45,514 bases of DNA. Source: Desulfurivibrionaceae bacterium. GTDB taxonomy: Bacteria > Desulfobacterota > Desulfobulbia > Desulfobulbales > VMSU01. Below are positions 35,321 through 43,033 of the stretch, one piece after another (positions within the stretch are counted from its first letter, which is position 1; each line of letters begins with the position of its first letter). The stretch lies in contig JAQYVV010000024.1 of NCBI GenBank assembly GCA_030145275.1, positions 1 through 45,514 on the forward strand, given 5' to 3'. The position numbers and the translations under genes are program-made. The notes below the pieces were generated by a model. It had not been told where the DNA came from. It ran no database searches and saw only the letters and a list, made by a program, of their open reading frames with translations.

Positions 35321-36820
35321 TCAAGAAGAGATAACTCCATCCGAGGGAATTTCAGAATCTTCTTCTATCTCTTTTTTAATCTTTTCGGCAAGTTCGGGAT
35401 AATGATCCTGGACACATTTATCACAGATGCTGTGGCTGAAGCGTACTTCGGAATGCTCGGCGACAAATTGCTCAAGCTTGTTCCAATAGCCCTTGTCATC
35501 TCTGATCTGCTTGCAATGCATACAGATTGGGATAATACCACTTAGGGTCTTAACCTCTTTCAAAGCCTCCTGGAGCTCGCCTATGAGTTTTTCCTTCTCT
35601 TTTTCCTCTTTGACAAGAATATCCCGAGAGACTGTTGTCTTTTGCAGGTCCTTGCTCATTGTGTTAAAGGCTGCCGCCACCTGACCTATTTCATCACTTG
35701 TGGAAATATCAATCCTGGTATCCATCTCACCCCTGCCAAAGGCAAGGGCGGCCTCCTTCATCTTGTTGAGAGGGCCGGATATAATACGTATGGTAAACAG
35801 ACTAAGTCCCAAAATAAGAACTGTGGCACAAAGAGCGAAGAGTGTCAGTTTTTTCTTCAGCTGATCAACAGGCGCAAAGATTTCAGCGGTATCATTTTCT
35901 ATAACCAGAACCCAACCAAGTCCTTTCATCTCTCGGTAGTCTGGAAGCTGGGCATAGACATAAAATTTCTCACCATCATCGCTGCTGAAAAAGCCTTGGG
36001 GCTCAATCGCTTTCCGGTAATATATCGTCTCTGTGCCATTTTCAAGAAAGGTGTAGAACGGATCGGAAGAATAGATAACCCTGCCGTCCCTGGTCATCAA
36101 ACTGCCGACCGGAACCTGATTGAGCTCTGTTTTCCCGGCTGAGGCAAGGAGGTGGAGTGTCTCATCAAGAGTATAAACAGTTTTTAATACACCAAGAAAG
36201 TTCCCCTCTTCATCCGTAACCCTGACCGACAAATGAAGCCCCATCGTGTCCGTGCTTTCATCGTAGGATATGTCCTGGATATATTGTCCTTGGCTTTCGG
36301 CCTTCTGCCACCACTGTTCATCACCCTGACGGTAATCAGTGGTCTTACCGGTACATCCGGCAACAGCGCCATATTTATTGGTGGCAATAATTTCGCTGTA
36401 TATGTCGTACTCATATTTCTTCTCGTAATATTCCTTTTTCTCACGAAGTTCCTCGGACAGATCGTTATCAATGATCTTTTTGTAAAGATCACTTGCGGCG
36501 GGATCATTATCTCCGGCAGCCCAGCGACTGTCCATATCAGCCATATAGGCATCAATATCCGGGATCTTTTCAAAAAAACCGTTCGACTCTTCCAGGGCCT
36601 TCTGCAACAACACGTCATTGCCGTACTCCTGGAAGGTTTCAAGTCTGCTGTAAATAAGATGACTGATGAAATATGAAAATTCACTTGCCAACAGAGTGTC
36701 CTGCTGGGTTATCAATGACTCATATTTTTTCTGCGCAGTAGTAATAGAATAATAGCTGGCAGCCCAGACAGAGATTAGGATTAGCCAAAAGCTTAAGATG
36801 AGTTTATGGGTGATTTTCAT
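35321..36820 (-). CDS. Cache-HAMP membrane sensor with C-terminal Cys tail
   Basis: About 499 residues from ATG 36820 (MKITHKLILSFWLILISVW). One membrane helix near the start, a large periplasmic double-Cache-like sensing domain (~30-310: IIATNKYGAVAGCTGKTTDYRQGDEQWWQKA), a second helix (LFALCATVLILGLSLFTI), then HAMP (GPLNKMKEAALAFGRGEMDTRIDISTSDEIGQVAAAFNTM) and a short coiled coil. It ends with a motif known at the tail of many PAS/receiver proteins (LSGIIPICMHCKQIRDDKGYW ... HSICDKCVQDHYPEL) with two CxxC pairs. There is no kinase, GGDEF or methyl-accepting domain, so its output is unclear. Confidence 0.85.
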   Translation of the reverse strand: MKITHKLILSFWLILISVWAASYYSITTAQKKYESLITQQDTLLASEFSYFISHLIYSRLETFQEYGNDVLLQKALEESNGFFEKIPDIDAYMADMDSRWAAGDNDPAASDLYKKIIDNDLSEELREKKEYYEKKYEYDIYSEIIATNKYGAVAGCTGKTTDYRQGDEQWWQKAESQGQYIQDISYDESTDTMGLHLSVRVTDEEGNFLGVLKTVYTLDETLHLLASAGKTELNQVPVGSLMTRDGRVIYSSDPFYTFLENGTETIYYRKAIEPQGFFSSDDGEKFYVYAQLPDYREMKGLGWVLVIENDTAEIFAPVDQLKKKLTLFALCATVLILGLSLFTIRIISGPLNKMKEAALAFGRGEMDTRIDISTSDEIGQVAAAFNTMSKDLQKTTVSRDILVKEEKEKEKLIGELQEALKEVKTLSGIIPICMHCKQIRDDKGYWNKLEQFVAEHSEVRFSHSICDKCVQDHYPELAEKIKKEIEEDSEIPSDGVISS

Positions 36821-37086
36821 AATAATACCTAATCTTTTCAGGAGCGGGCAACCGCCTGGCAAAAAGAAGCACAATACCTTGGTCTGCACACCTGCTTTAA
36901 AACTCTACGACAACCTAGCCAATCAAGTAATCAACTACATAGATCATGTTACTTTTCCTGGTACTGCTTGTCCACCCAACTTACTACATTGAATACGTCT
37001 CAACTACCAAATTATACCTTTATTTTAGCCCTTCCAGCAGATCTTTCTTTTACGGTTAAATAAAATGTGAAAAGAAATGTCCTGTC

Positions 37087-37100
37087 TTGACCTAGGTCAA
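37087..37100. promoter_or_regulatory. HcpR/FNR-type operator upstream of hcp
   Basis: TTGACCTAGGTCAA is a perfect 14-bp palindrome about 130 bases before hcp. It fits the Crp/FNR-family pattern TTGAC-N4-GTCAA described for HcpR sites controlling hybrid-cluster proteins in deltaproteobacteria. No hcpR gene is in the window. Confidence 0.75.
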
Positions 37101-37228
37101 AGTTTTTTTATACAAATGAAAATATAGTGCAATTAACAAAGACACAAATAAGAGCATTTCATTTTTTATCATGAATAACAAATTGGACCTTTAGAAAAAG
37201 GTCAAAAATTAAAAAAAGGAGACAAACT

Positions 37229-38857
37229 ATGTTTTGTAATCAATGCGAACAAGCTGCAAAGGGGACCGGCTGCACAAAAATTGGGGTATGCGGCAAACAA
37301 AATTCAACAGCAGCCCTGCAGGATCTGTTAATTCATGCTGTCGAAGGGCTCTCTCTTTTTGCGGTAGAAGGCCGAAAAGTTGGCGTAGTTGATTCAGAAG
37401 TAAATCTTTTTACCTGTGAAGCCGTTTTTACCACTCTGACCAACGTAAACTTTGATGATTCCCGCCTTCTCACTCTCATTAACAAAGCAGTTGAATTGCG
37501 AGAGGTATTAAAGCAAAAAGTTGCTGCAGCAGGCGGCAAAACCGATTTTACCGAGGCAGCCGCCTCTTTTACTCCAGCATCTGATGCTGACGGCCTAACA
37601 GCACAGGGTGAAGCGGTCAATCTGCCTTCCGACAAAGACGAGAACCCTGACATCCTTTCACTCAAGGAAGTTCTGCTTTACGGTCTTAAAGGGCTTGCTG
37701 CGTACACCGACCATGCCAAAATCATGGGACAGGAAGACGACACTGTTTATGCCTTTGTTCAGGAGGCTCTTGTCGCAATCCTGCAAAAAGATATCGGTCT
37801 GGATGACTGGGTTGCTCTTGTGCTCAAGTGTGGTGAAGTAAACCTTAGGGCCATGGAGCTTCTTGACGCTGGAAATACAGGGGCTTACGGTCACCCAGTT
37901 CCAACAGAAGTTCCATTAGGGGCAAAAGCGGGCAAAGCCATTGTTGTCTCAGGCCACGACTTAAAAGACCTGGCAGATATTCTTAAACAAACCGAAGGAA
38001 AAGGTATCAATGTCTATACCCATGGCGAAATGCTGCCCTGTCATGGCTACCCAGAGCTTAAAAAATACTCTCATTTCTACGGTCATTACGGCACAGCATG
38101 GCAGAACCAGGCCAAGGAGTTCGCAGAATTCCCAGGGGCCATCGTCATGACCACAAACTGCATTCAGAAACCAGTGGCATCTTATGCGGACAATATTTTC
38201 ACCACCGGTCTGGTGGCATGGCCAGGCGTTACCCACATTGGAGAGCACGATTACAGCAAAGTTATTGAGAAAGCATTGGCGCTGGATGGTTTTGCAGAGG
38301 ATACCGATAAGGGAACAGTGATGGTCGGTTTTGCCAGAAACACCGTCCTCTCAGTGGCAGACAAAGTGATTGAGGCGGTTAAAAATAAAGACATCAAACA
38401 CTTCTTTCTGGTTGGCGGTTGCGATGGCGCCAAACCAGGTAGAAACTACTACACAGAAATAGTTGAGAAGATACCAAGTGATTGCATGGTTCTCACCCTG
38501 GCCTGCGGTAAATTCAGATTTTTTGACAAAAAGCTTGGTGACATTGGCGGCATCCCGCGCCTTCTTGATATTGGTCAGTGTAATGATGCCTATTCAGCAA
38601 TCCAAATCGCCTCGGCACTGGCTGGCGCTTTTGACTGCGGCGTCAATGACCTGCCCCTTTCCTTTATCCTCTCTTGGTACGAGCAGAAAGCGGTGGCAAT
38701 TTTACTGACCCTGTTTCATTTAGGCATCCAGGATATCCGTCTTGGACCCAGCCTGCCAGCATTTGTGACCCCGAATGTTCTCGATGTTCTGGTCAAAAAT
38801 TTTAACATCAAACCAATTTCCACACCAGAAGAGGACTTGAAAGCGATCTTAGGCTAA
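37229..38857 (+). CDS. hcp: Hybrid-cluster protein (hydroxylamine reductase), class I
   Basis: 542 residues with an AGGAGA ribosome site. The N-terminal cysteines C3, C6, C15 and C21 (CX2CX8CX5C) mark class I proteins of strict anaerobes. Hybrid-cluster ligands are in GEVNLRAMELLDAG, HGEMLPCHGYPEL, MTTNCIQKP, LVGGCDGAKPGRNYY, LACGKFRF and DIGQCNDAYSA. The enzyme reduces NO or hydroxylamine and protects against nitrosative stress. An HcpR-like palindrome is upstream, and an HD protein and ferredoxin follow, which may supply electrons or signal. Confidence 0.97.
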   Translation: MFCNQCEQAAKGTGCTKIGVCGKQNSTAALQDLLIHAVEGLSLFAVEGRKVGVVDSEVNLFTCEAVFTTLTNVNFDDSRLLTLINKAVELREVLKQKVAAAGGKTDFTEAAASFTPASDADGLTAQGEAVNLPSDKDENPDILSLKEVLLYGLKGLAAYTDHAKIMGQEDDTVYAFVQEALVAILQKDIGLDDWVALVLKCGEVNLRAMELLDAGNTGAYGHPVPTEVPLGAKAGKAIVVSGHDLKDLADILKQTEGKGINVYTHGEMLPCHGYPELKKYSHFYGHYGTAWQNQAKEFAEFPGAIVMTTNCIQKPVASYADNIFTTGLVAWPGVTHIGEHDYSKVIEKALALDGFAEDTDKGTVMVGFARNTVLSVADKVIEAVKNKDIKHFFLVGGCDGAKPGRNYYTEIVEKIPSDCMVLTLACGKFRFFDKKLGDIGGIPRLLDIGQCNDAYSAIQIASALAGAFDCGVNDLPLSFILSWYEQKAVAILLTLFHLGIQDIRLGPSLPAFVTPNVLDVLVKNFNIKPISTPEEDLKAILG

Positions 38858-38870
38858 ACATTACAACTTG

Positions 38871-38905
38871 TGCAGGGCTGAACATCAAGCGATGCCAGCC
38901 CTGCA
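38871..38905 (+). terminator. Strong hairpin after hcp
   Basis: TGCAGGGCTG and CAGCCCTGCA form a perfect 10-bp stem with a 15-base loop. No T-run follows, so it could stabilise the hcp mRNA end rather than terminate. Confidence 0.55.
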
Positions 38906-38936
38906 CCCCTTCAATGAAACATAGAAAACCTGGCGG

Positions 38937-39147
38937 GTAAATATTCAAGTGCGGTCACAAAATGTGCCCAGCCATCGAACTGTAACTGTTCAGTAGTGCC
39001 CCATATGCGGAGTCTACGCTTACCTGTTCATTCGGAGTCTTCGCTTACCTGGGACTTCGAAGTATACTAGTGCTATTCGAGAAGGCCAAGTAAGCGAGTA
39101 TGCGAGACTCCGAAATGGGCGAAGATGGGGTGCTACTGAACAGTTAC
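38937..39147. repeat. GTAA palindromic element, longest composite form
   Basis: The outer left end GTAAATATTCAAGTG lies 45 bases before an inner hairpin (38982-39147) whose 23-base ends GTAACTGTTCAGTAGTGCCC... / ...GGGGTGCTACTGAACAGTTAC are perfectly inverted. Inside are further inverted pieces (GGAGTCT...CGCTTAC / GTAAGCG...AGACTCC). It ends 15 bases before the HD-domain gene, so it lies in that gene's leader. Confidence 0.8.
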
Positions 39148-39161
39148 TCCTGGAGAAAAAA

Positions 39162-39908
39162 ATGCAATGCCCCGGCCAAGACAGCAGATATTGGGACAGC
39201 GAGGCCATTTTTGAAGGCAGTTGTCCAAAATGCGGTAACATCATTGAGTTTTTTAAAGATGACAGTAAGAGAAAATGCAAGAAATGCGGTCATGAAGTCC
39301 TCAACCCAAAACTTGATTTCGGCTGCGCCTCCTACTGCCCCCACGCGGAACAATGTTTAGGCTCCATACCGCCTGAAATGCTAAACCAGAAGAAAGACCT
39401 TCTCATCAGTCGAGTGGCCATCGAGATGAAGAGATATTTTGATGGGGATTTTAAACGAATCGGCCACGCGGGAAAAGTTGCCAGATATGCAGAAAAAATA
39501 AGTGAAAGTGAAGCAGGCAACAAGGCGGTCATAATGATAACCGCCTATCTCCACGATATCGGCATAAAAGAGAGTGAAAGAAAATTCAATAGTTCGGCAG
39601 CAAAATATCAACATAGCGAAGGCCCGCCCGTCGCTCGGGAAATTCTTACAAAACTTCAGGCCAATGAAGGCCTGATAGAAGAAGTTTGTGACATAATCGG
39701 CCACCACCACCATCCAAGGCCGGAAGAGACAGTTAATTTTAAAATTTTATACGATGCCGACCTGATAACTAACCTCGAAGAACAGCACAGTGAGTCTCCT
39801 ATTAAGCCGGAGAGACTCCAAAACATTTTCGAAAAATCTTTTTTGACAACCAGCGGCAGAAAACTGGCCGAAAAAATATTAGTATCTCACCAGGAGAAGC
39901 AACAATGA
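39162..39908 (+). CDS. HD-domain phosphohydrolase with N-terminal zinc ribbon
   Basis: 248 residues. The N-terminus has CPKCGNIIEF...KCKKCGHEV (two CxxC knuckles, residues ~21-44) and then CASYCPHAEQC. From ~80 an HD domain follows: RIGHAGKVARYAEKI (first His), AYLHDIGIKESE (HD), a HHHHPRP loop and YDADLITNLEE (last Asp). HD proteins hydrolyse phosphoesters of nucleotides; the substrate here is unknown. It overlaps the ferredoxin gene by 4 bases and follows hcp after the GTAA element, a set I recall as common in deltaproteobacteria. Confidence 0.88.
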   Translation: MQCPGQDSRYWDSEAIFEGSCPKCGNIIEFFKDDSKRKCKKCGHEVLNPKLDFGCASYCPHAEQCLGSIPPEMLNQKKDLLISRVAIEMKRYFDGDFKRIGHAGKVARYAEKISESEAGNKAVIMITAYLHDIGIKESERKFNSSAAKYQHSEGPPVAREILTKLQANEGLIEEVCDIIGHHHHPRPEETVNFKILYDADLITNLEEQHSESPIKPERLQNIFEKSFLTTSGRKLAEKILVSHQEKQQ

Positions 39909-40669
39909 AAGTTAATAGAAAAATTATTCAAATAGATGAAGATCTTTGTGATGGCTGCGGTCAGTGTATTGTAGACTGTGCCGAGGCCGCCTTACAGATT
40001 GTTGACGGCAAAGCAAAGTTGGTTGCCGACAAATATTGTGACGGCCTTGGCGCCTGCCTTGGTGCATGTCCCACTGGCGCCCTCAAGCTTATTGAACGTG
40101 TTGCCGATGATTTTGATGAAGAAGCCGTGGAAGAACTCTTGAAGGCCAACAAAGAAACTTCAAGCGCCCCCCCCATCTCTCCCCCCAAAGGAGGATGTCC
40201 TTCCGCCCAACTGCAAAATTTCCAGCCTGTCCCCCCCTGTCAGGCCGCAAACAAACCCCAAGCCGACTTGTCCGGCGGTCCAACTGCATCAGCACTCGGT
40301 CATTGGCCTATCCAGATTCGCCTGGTGCCCCCGTCTGCACCATTTTTAAAAGATGCTGACCTGTTAATCGCGGCTGACTGTTCAACAGTGGCTGCGGCAA
40401 ACTTCCACAGTGATTTTTTAAAAAACCGCGTTATAATGATGGGATGTCCCAAATTTGATGACGCAGACAGCTATGTTGCCAAGTTCAAAGATATTTTTGA
40501 AACAGTAACTCTAAAAAGCATTACCATTCTTATCATGGAAGTGCCTTGCTGCCAGAGCATGAAGGCTATAGTCCAAACAGCGCTGAACCAATCAGGCAAA
40601 AAGATAGATGCAGAAGTTGTAACCTTAAGTGCCCGCGGCGAGGTTATTCAAAAAGCTTCGTTGGTGTAG
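39905..40669 (+). CDS. 4Fe-4S ferredoxin-domain protein
   Basis: 254 residues. The N-terminal ~60 hold two Fe-S motifs: CDGCGQCIVDC and CDGLGACLGACPTGA. A Pro/Cys-rich linker (~85-120: PPISPPKGGCPS, PVPPCQAA) leads to a C-terminal domain of about 130 residues with LGHWPIQIRLVPPSAPFL, LIAADCSTVAAANFH, MMGCPKFDD and MEVPCCQSM, giving further cysteines. Likely an electron-transfer partner linked to the hybrid-cluster protein. The start overlaps the HD gene stop (ATGA), indicating coupled translation. Confidence 0.9.
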   Translation: MKVNRKIIQIDEDLCDGCGQCIVDCAEAALQIVDGKAKLVADKYCDGLGACLGACPTGALKLIERVADDFDEEAVEELLKANKETSSAPPISPPKGGCPSAQLQNFQPVPPCQAANKPQADLSGGPTASALGHWPIQIRLVPPSAPFLKDADLLIAADCSTVAAANFHSDFLKNRVIMMGCPKFDDADSYVAKFKDIFETVTLKSITILIMEVPCCQSMKAIVQTALNQSGKKIDAEVVTLSARGEVIQKASLV

Positions 40670-40718
40670 ACAGGGCAATGCCTTCTTCGCCTGTTCCATA
40701 AGCTCAATGTCATTGACT

Positions 40719-40800
40719 TAACAATTAACCGTTGACAATTGATTATTGATTATTAGTTATTATGGCTTTGGTTGTGCACTTGAATAATCAATAATTAATT
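40719..40800. repeat. AT-rich inverted repeat
   Basis: AATTGATTATTGATTATTAG (40737-40756) is mirrored by TGAATAATCAATAATTAATT (40781-40800). The preceding ACAATTAACCGTT occurs inverted at 19240-19255. Confidence 0.5.
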
Positions 40801-40823
40801 TCTAACACCCCACAAGGGGGTAT

Positions 40824-40877
40824 AAGTACCTTCACGAAATTCTTTTTAAAAAACAAGAAAAGAATTTCTAAGGTACT
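40824..40877. repeat. Inverted repeat AAGTACCTT ... AAGGTACT
   Basis: AAGTACCTT-CAC-GAAATTCTTTT is mirrored by AAAAGAATTTC-TA-AGGTACT, a stem of about 19 pairs. The ends equal those of the element at 16677-16766. It lies 27 bases before the deaminase start and could affect its translation. Confidence 0.6.
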
Positions 40878-40904
40878 AATAATCAATTGATAACGGCATT
40901 GCTA

Positions 40905-41438
40905 ATGAGTTACCACGAAAAATTTATGCAGCTTGCCCTTGAAGAGGCAGAAAAGGCCCTTGGGAAAAATGAGTTCCCGGTGGGCTGCGTAATCTCAGTA
41001 GATGGAAAGGTAGTAGCGCGGGGTCACAGAGAGCACAGTCGTTTCTTTGACAGCCAGCAATCAGCAAATGAGCTTGACCACGCCGAAATCACCACACTGC
41101 GCAACCTCCTCACCGATCATCCGGAGTTGGACAGAACAAGAGCAGTCGCCTACTCCACCATGGAACCATGCCTCATGTGTTTCTCCACCCTGATTCTCAA
41201 CAACATCCACACCATCGTCTACGCCTATGAGGATGTAATGGGAGGCGGTACCAATGTGCCTCTGAACCGTCTGGCCCCCCTGTATCGGCAAAAAGATATC
41301 AGAATCGTCCCCCATGTTCTTCGGCAGGAAAGCCTCGCCCTCTTCAAGAGATTTTTTTCCGCCCCCCAAAACAACTACTGGCAAGACAGTTTGCTCTCCC
41401 AATACACCCTCGAACAGCCGGATATACCCAACTCATGA
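40905..41438 (+). CDS. Cytidine/nucleoside deaminase-family protein
   Basis: 177 residues from ATG 40905 (MSYHEKFMQLALEEAEKALG); an upstream TTG at 40887 is less likely. Neither start has a good ribosome site. The zinc deaminase fold shows PVGCVISVDGKVVARG, ELDHAEITTLRNLL (HAE) and MEPCLMCFSTLILN (PCxxC). It resembles TadA/GuaD-type deaminases, but the true substrate is open; the long C-terminus and the lack of the TadA tRNA motifs argue against the essential tRNA enzyme. It overlaps the next radical SAM gene by 4 bases. Confidence 0.85.
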   Translation: MSYHEKFMQLALEEAEKALGKNEFPVGCVISVDGKVVARGHREHSRFFDSQQSANELDHAEITTLRNLLTDHPELDRTRAVAYSTMEPCLMCFSTLILNNIHTIVYAYEDVMGGGTNVPLNRLAPLYRQKDIRIVPHVLRQESLALFKRFFSAPQNNYWQDSLLSQYTLEQPDIPNS

Positions 41439-42445
41439 GTAACTTAAGCGCTAGAACCATTGCTTTTCAGGCCCAGGAACGCAACGTTTTTTTTCACATC
41501 CTTACCGGCTGCAATCTCTCCTGCCAGCACTGTTACATCAACACGGAGCAGCATGGTTCCAACACCCTTTCAGCTGAAACCATTGCAAAGTGGCTGAAAC
41601 TCTTTGCCCACCCCGAAAAAAAAACTAACCTGGTTTTATTGGGTGGTGAGCCAACCCTGCACCCCGAACTGCCATTTGCGGTACAAGCTGCCAAAAGCCT
41701 GAGATACAACACCATAACAATTGATACGAACGGTTTTCTACACAACTCGCTTCTTGAAAAGATCAACCCGCATGATGCAGTTCTTAGCTTCAGCCTTGAT
41801 GGCCCATCTTCTGAAGTCAACGATGCCATCCGGGGCGACGGAGTGTTCAGCGTCTGCACAGAAAACCTGCAAAAGGCCGTGCAAGCAGGATTTGAAGTAA
41901 GTGTGATCTACACGGTGAGCGCCATAAACCTTGCGCATCTCCATAAGATGCCGTCTCTTTTAAAAAAATTCGGGGTCAGCCATTTTTTTATTCAGGTTAT
42001 CGGCCTCAGAGGAAAGTCAGCTGAAAACTCCTCGGAGGCCCCCTTGCAAATTACCCCAAAACAGTGGCTAGACACCGTGCCCCAAATTGCCCAGGAGGCC
42101 GCAGAATCCGGACTGCATGTAATTTACCCGAAGGTTTTTCTTGAAGAAAATGAGACATTTGAGTGTGCCGGGAATGTTGCTGAAAATTTCTTTATTTTTC
42201 CAAATGGCAGGGTGTACCAGTGTCCTCTTTGCGAAGACTATCCATTAAACAGTCACAAGATAGAAAATGATGAATTAATCACCCGTGATGGCCTGACCGA
42301 GAAGAACCTCTTCTCCTTGAATATTCAGGAGGGGTGCGTGATGAACAAACTCCTCCAGGGTGGCAATATTGAGTATCTCCCCTCAGGCCAGCCAAAACAC
42401 CGGATATCCTGCTGCCTGCTCAAACAGGAGATTTCTCCCCGGTAA
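41435..42445 (+). CDS. Radical SAM protein
   Basis: 336 residues starting in the ATGA overlap with the deaminase stop. The radical SAM motif is GCNLSCQHCYIN (CxxxCxxC, residues ~29-36), followed by LVLLGGEPTLHPEL and FSLDGPSSEVNDAIRG. The C-terminal third has more cysteines (CAGNV, VYQCPLCED, GCVMN, CCLLKQ), which may bind an extra Fe-S cluster in SPASM style. The specific reaction is unknown. Coupling with a nucleoside deaminase suggests a shared nucleotide or tRNA-modification pathway, but this is inference. Confidence 0.88.
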   Translation: MSNLSARTIAFQAQERNVFFHILTGCNLSCQHCYINTEQHGSNTLSAETIAKWLKLFAHPEKKTNLVLLGGEPTLHPELPFAVQAAKSLRYNTITIDTNGFLHNSLLEKINPHDAVLSFSLDGPSSEVNDAIRGDGVFSVCTENLQKAVQAGFEVSVIYTVSAINLAHLHKMPSLLKKFGVSHFFIQVIGLRGKSAENSSEAPLQITPKQWLDTVPQIAQEAAESGLHVIYPKVFLEENETFECAGNVAENFFIFPNGRVYQCPLCEDYPLNSHKIENDELITRDGLTEKNLFSLNIQEGCVMNKLLQGGNIEYLPSGQPKHRISCCLLKQEISPR

Positions 42446-42810
42446 TGGAGTGCACGAACTTATCATAGCATTTCTCAACTCATGCATCTGAAAGGCTCAA
42501 CAACCAGCTCAAGTCTTCCCTCTAATCCTTTCATTTAAATCCTCTCCACTTCAGTTACAGAACAAAGAACCTTGACTCCAAATCCCGGTCCTTTTCATCC
42601 ATAAAAATCATCCCTATCACTTTCTGGTAGTTATCTCGCAAATTCTTTACCAGTAACTGGCATTCTTTACGTTTGACCGAGAAATCCATGTCGATTACTT
42701 TTGGTACTGTCTTAGCTTCTTAGGATAACCTGTAACGAATATTAAAAATGGACAGGTTGAAGAAGCATATACGTTATCTTCATATTTTGGAAATATCTTA
42801 ACCGAAGAAA

Positions 42811-42824
42811 AATTAATCTGTCCC
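42811..42824 (-). repeat. Dispersed GGGACRGATTTAT motif, copy 4 (inverted, divergent)
   Basis: AATTAATCTGTCCC on the plus strand, that is GGGACAGATTAATT on the minus strand. Confidence 0.4.
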
Positions 42825-42991
42825 TGTTTTTACACTCCGGGCAGACCATAAAATCAATCACATCACAGCAACATCTCCACAAATATCAATGAGCCTAATC
42901 AACCCCAACATGCAGGCTGAATCATACAAGTTACCTATGGGCACCATTAAACTTCTTGCAATGTCCTAAAGATAAGGTTTTAGATATGTTG

Positions 42992-43020
42992 TTACAATAA
43001 TTTAATCACAGTTTTATACT
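42992..43020 (+). promoter_or_regulatory. Sigma-70-like promoter before avcD
   Basis: TTACAA (42992-42997), a 17-base spacer and TATACT (43015-43020). Transcription would start near 43027, giving a very short leader before ATG 43034, or about 19 bases before the second ATG at 43046. No Shine-Dalgarno is visible for either start. Confidence 0.55.
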
Positions 43021-43033
43021 AGACACACTTAAA

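Larger units (their letters stand above)
42446..43033. other. AT-rich intergenic region upstream of the anti-phage deaminase
   Basis: About 590 bases. A 44-codon minus-strand frame (42555-42689, MDFSVKRKECQLLVKNLRDN...) looks protein-like, but it has no clear ribosome site and an upstream stop; it is probably a remnant. A GGGACAGATTAATT motif lies inverted at 42811-42824. Because AvcD deaminases are controlled by a small RNA (AvcI) encoded just upstream, 42830-43000 is the place to look for one. I see no conserved fold by eye. Confidence 0.4.

Noticed and set aside
35642..36142. 166-codon plus-strand frame inside the Cache-HAMP sensor
   Set aside because: Antisense shadow of the sensor gene; the sensor frame has clear domains.
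39069..39081. 13-base match CTAGTGCTATTCG to the exon next to the group II intron (45363-45375)
   Set aside because: Considered as a second intron target, but matches of this length are expected by chance in 45 kb.
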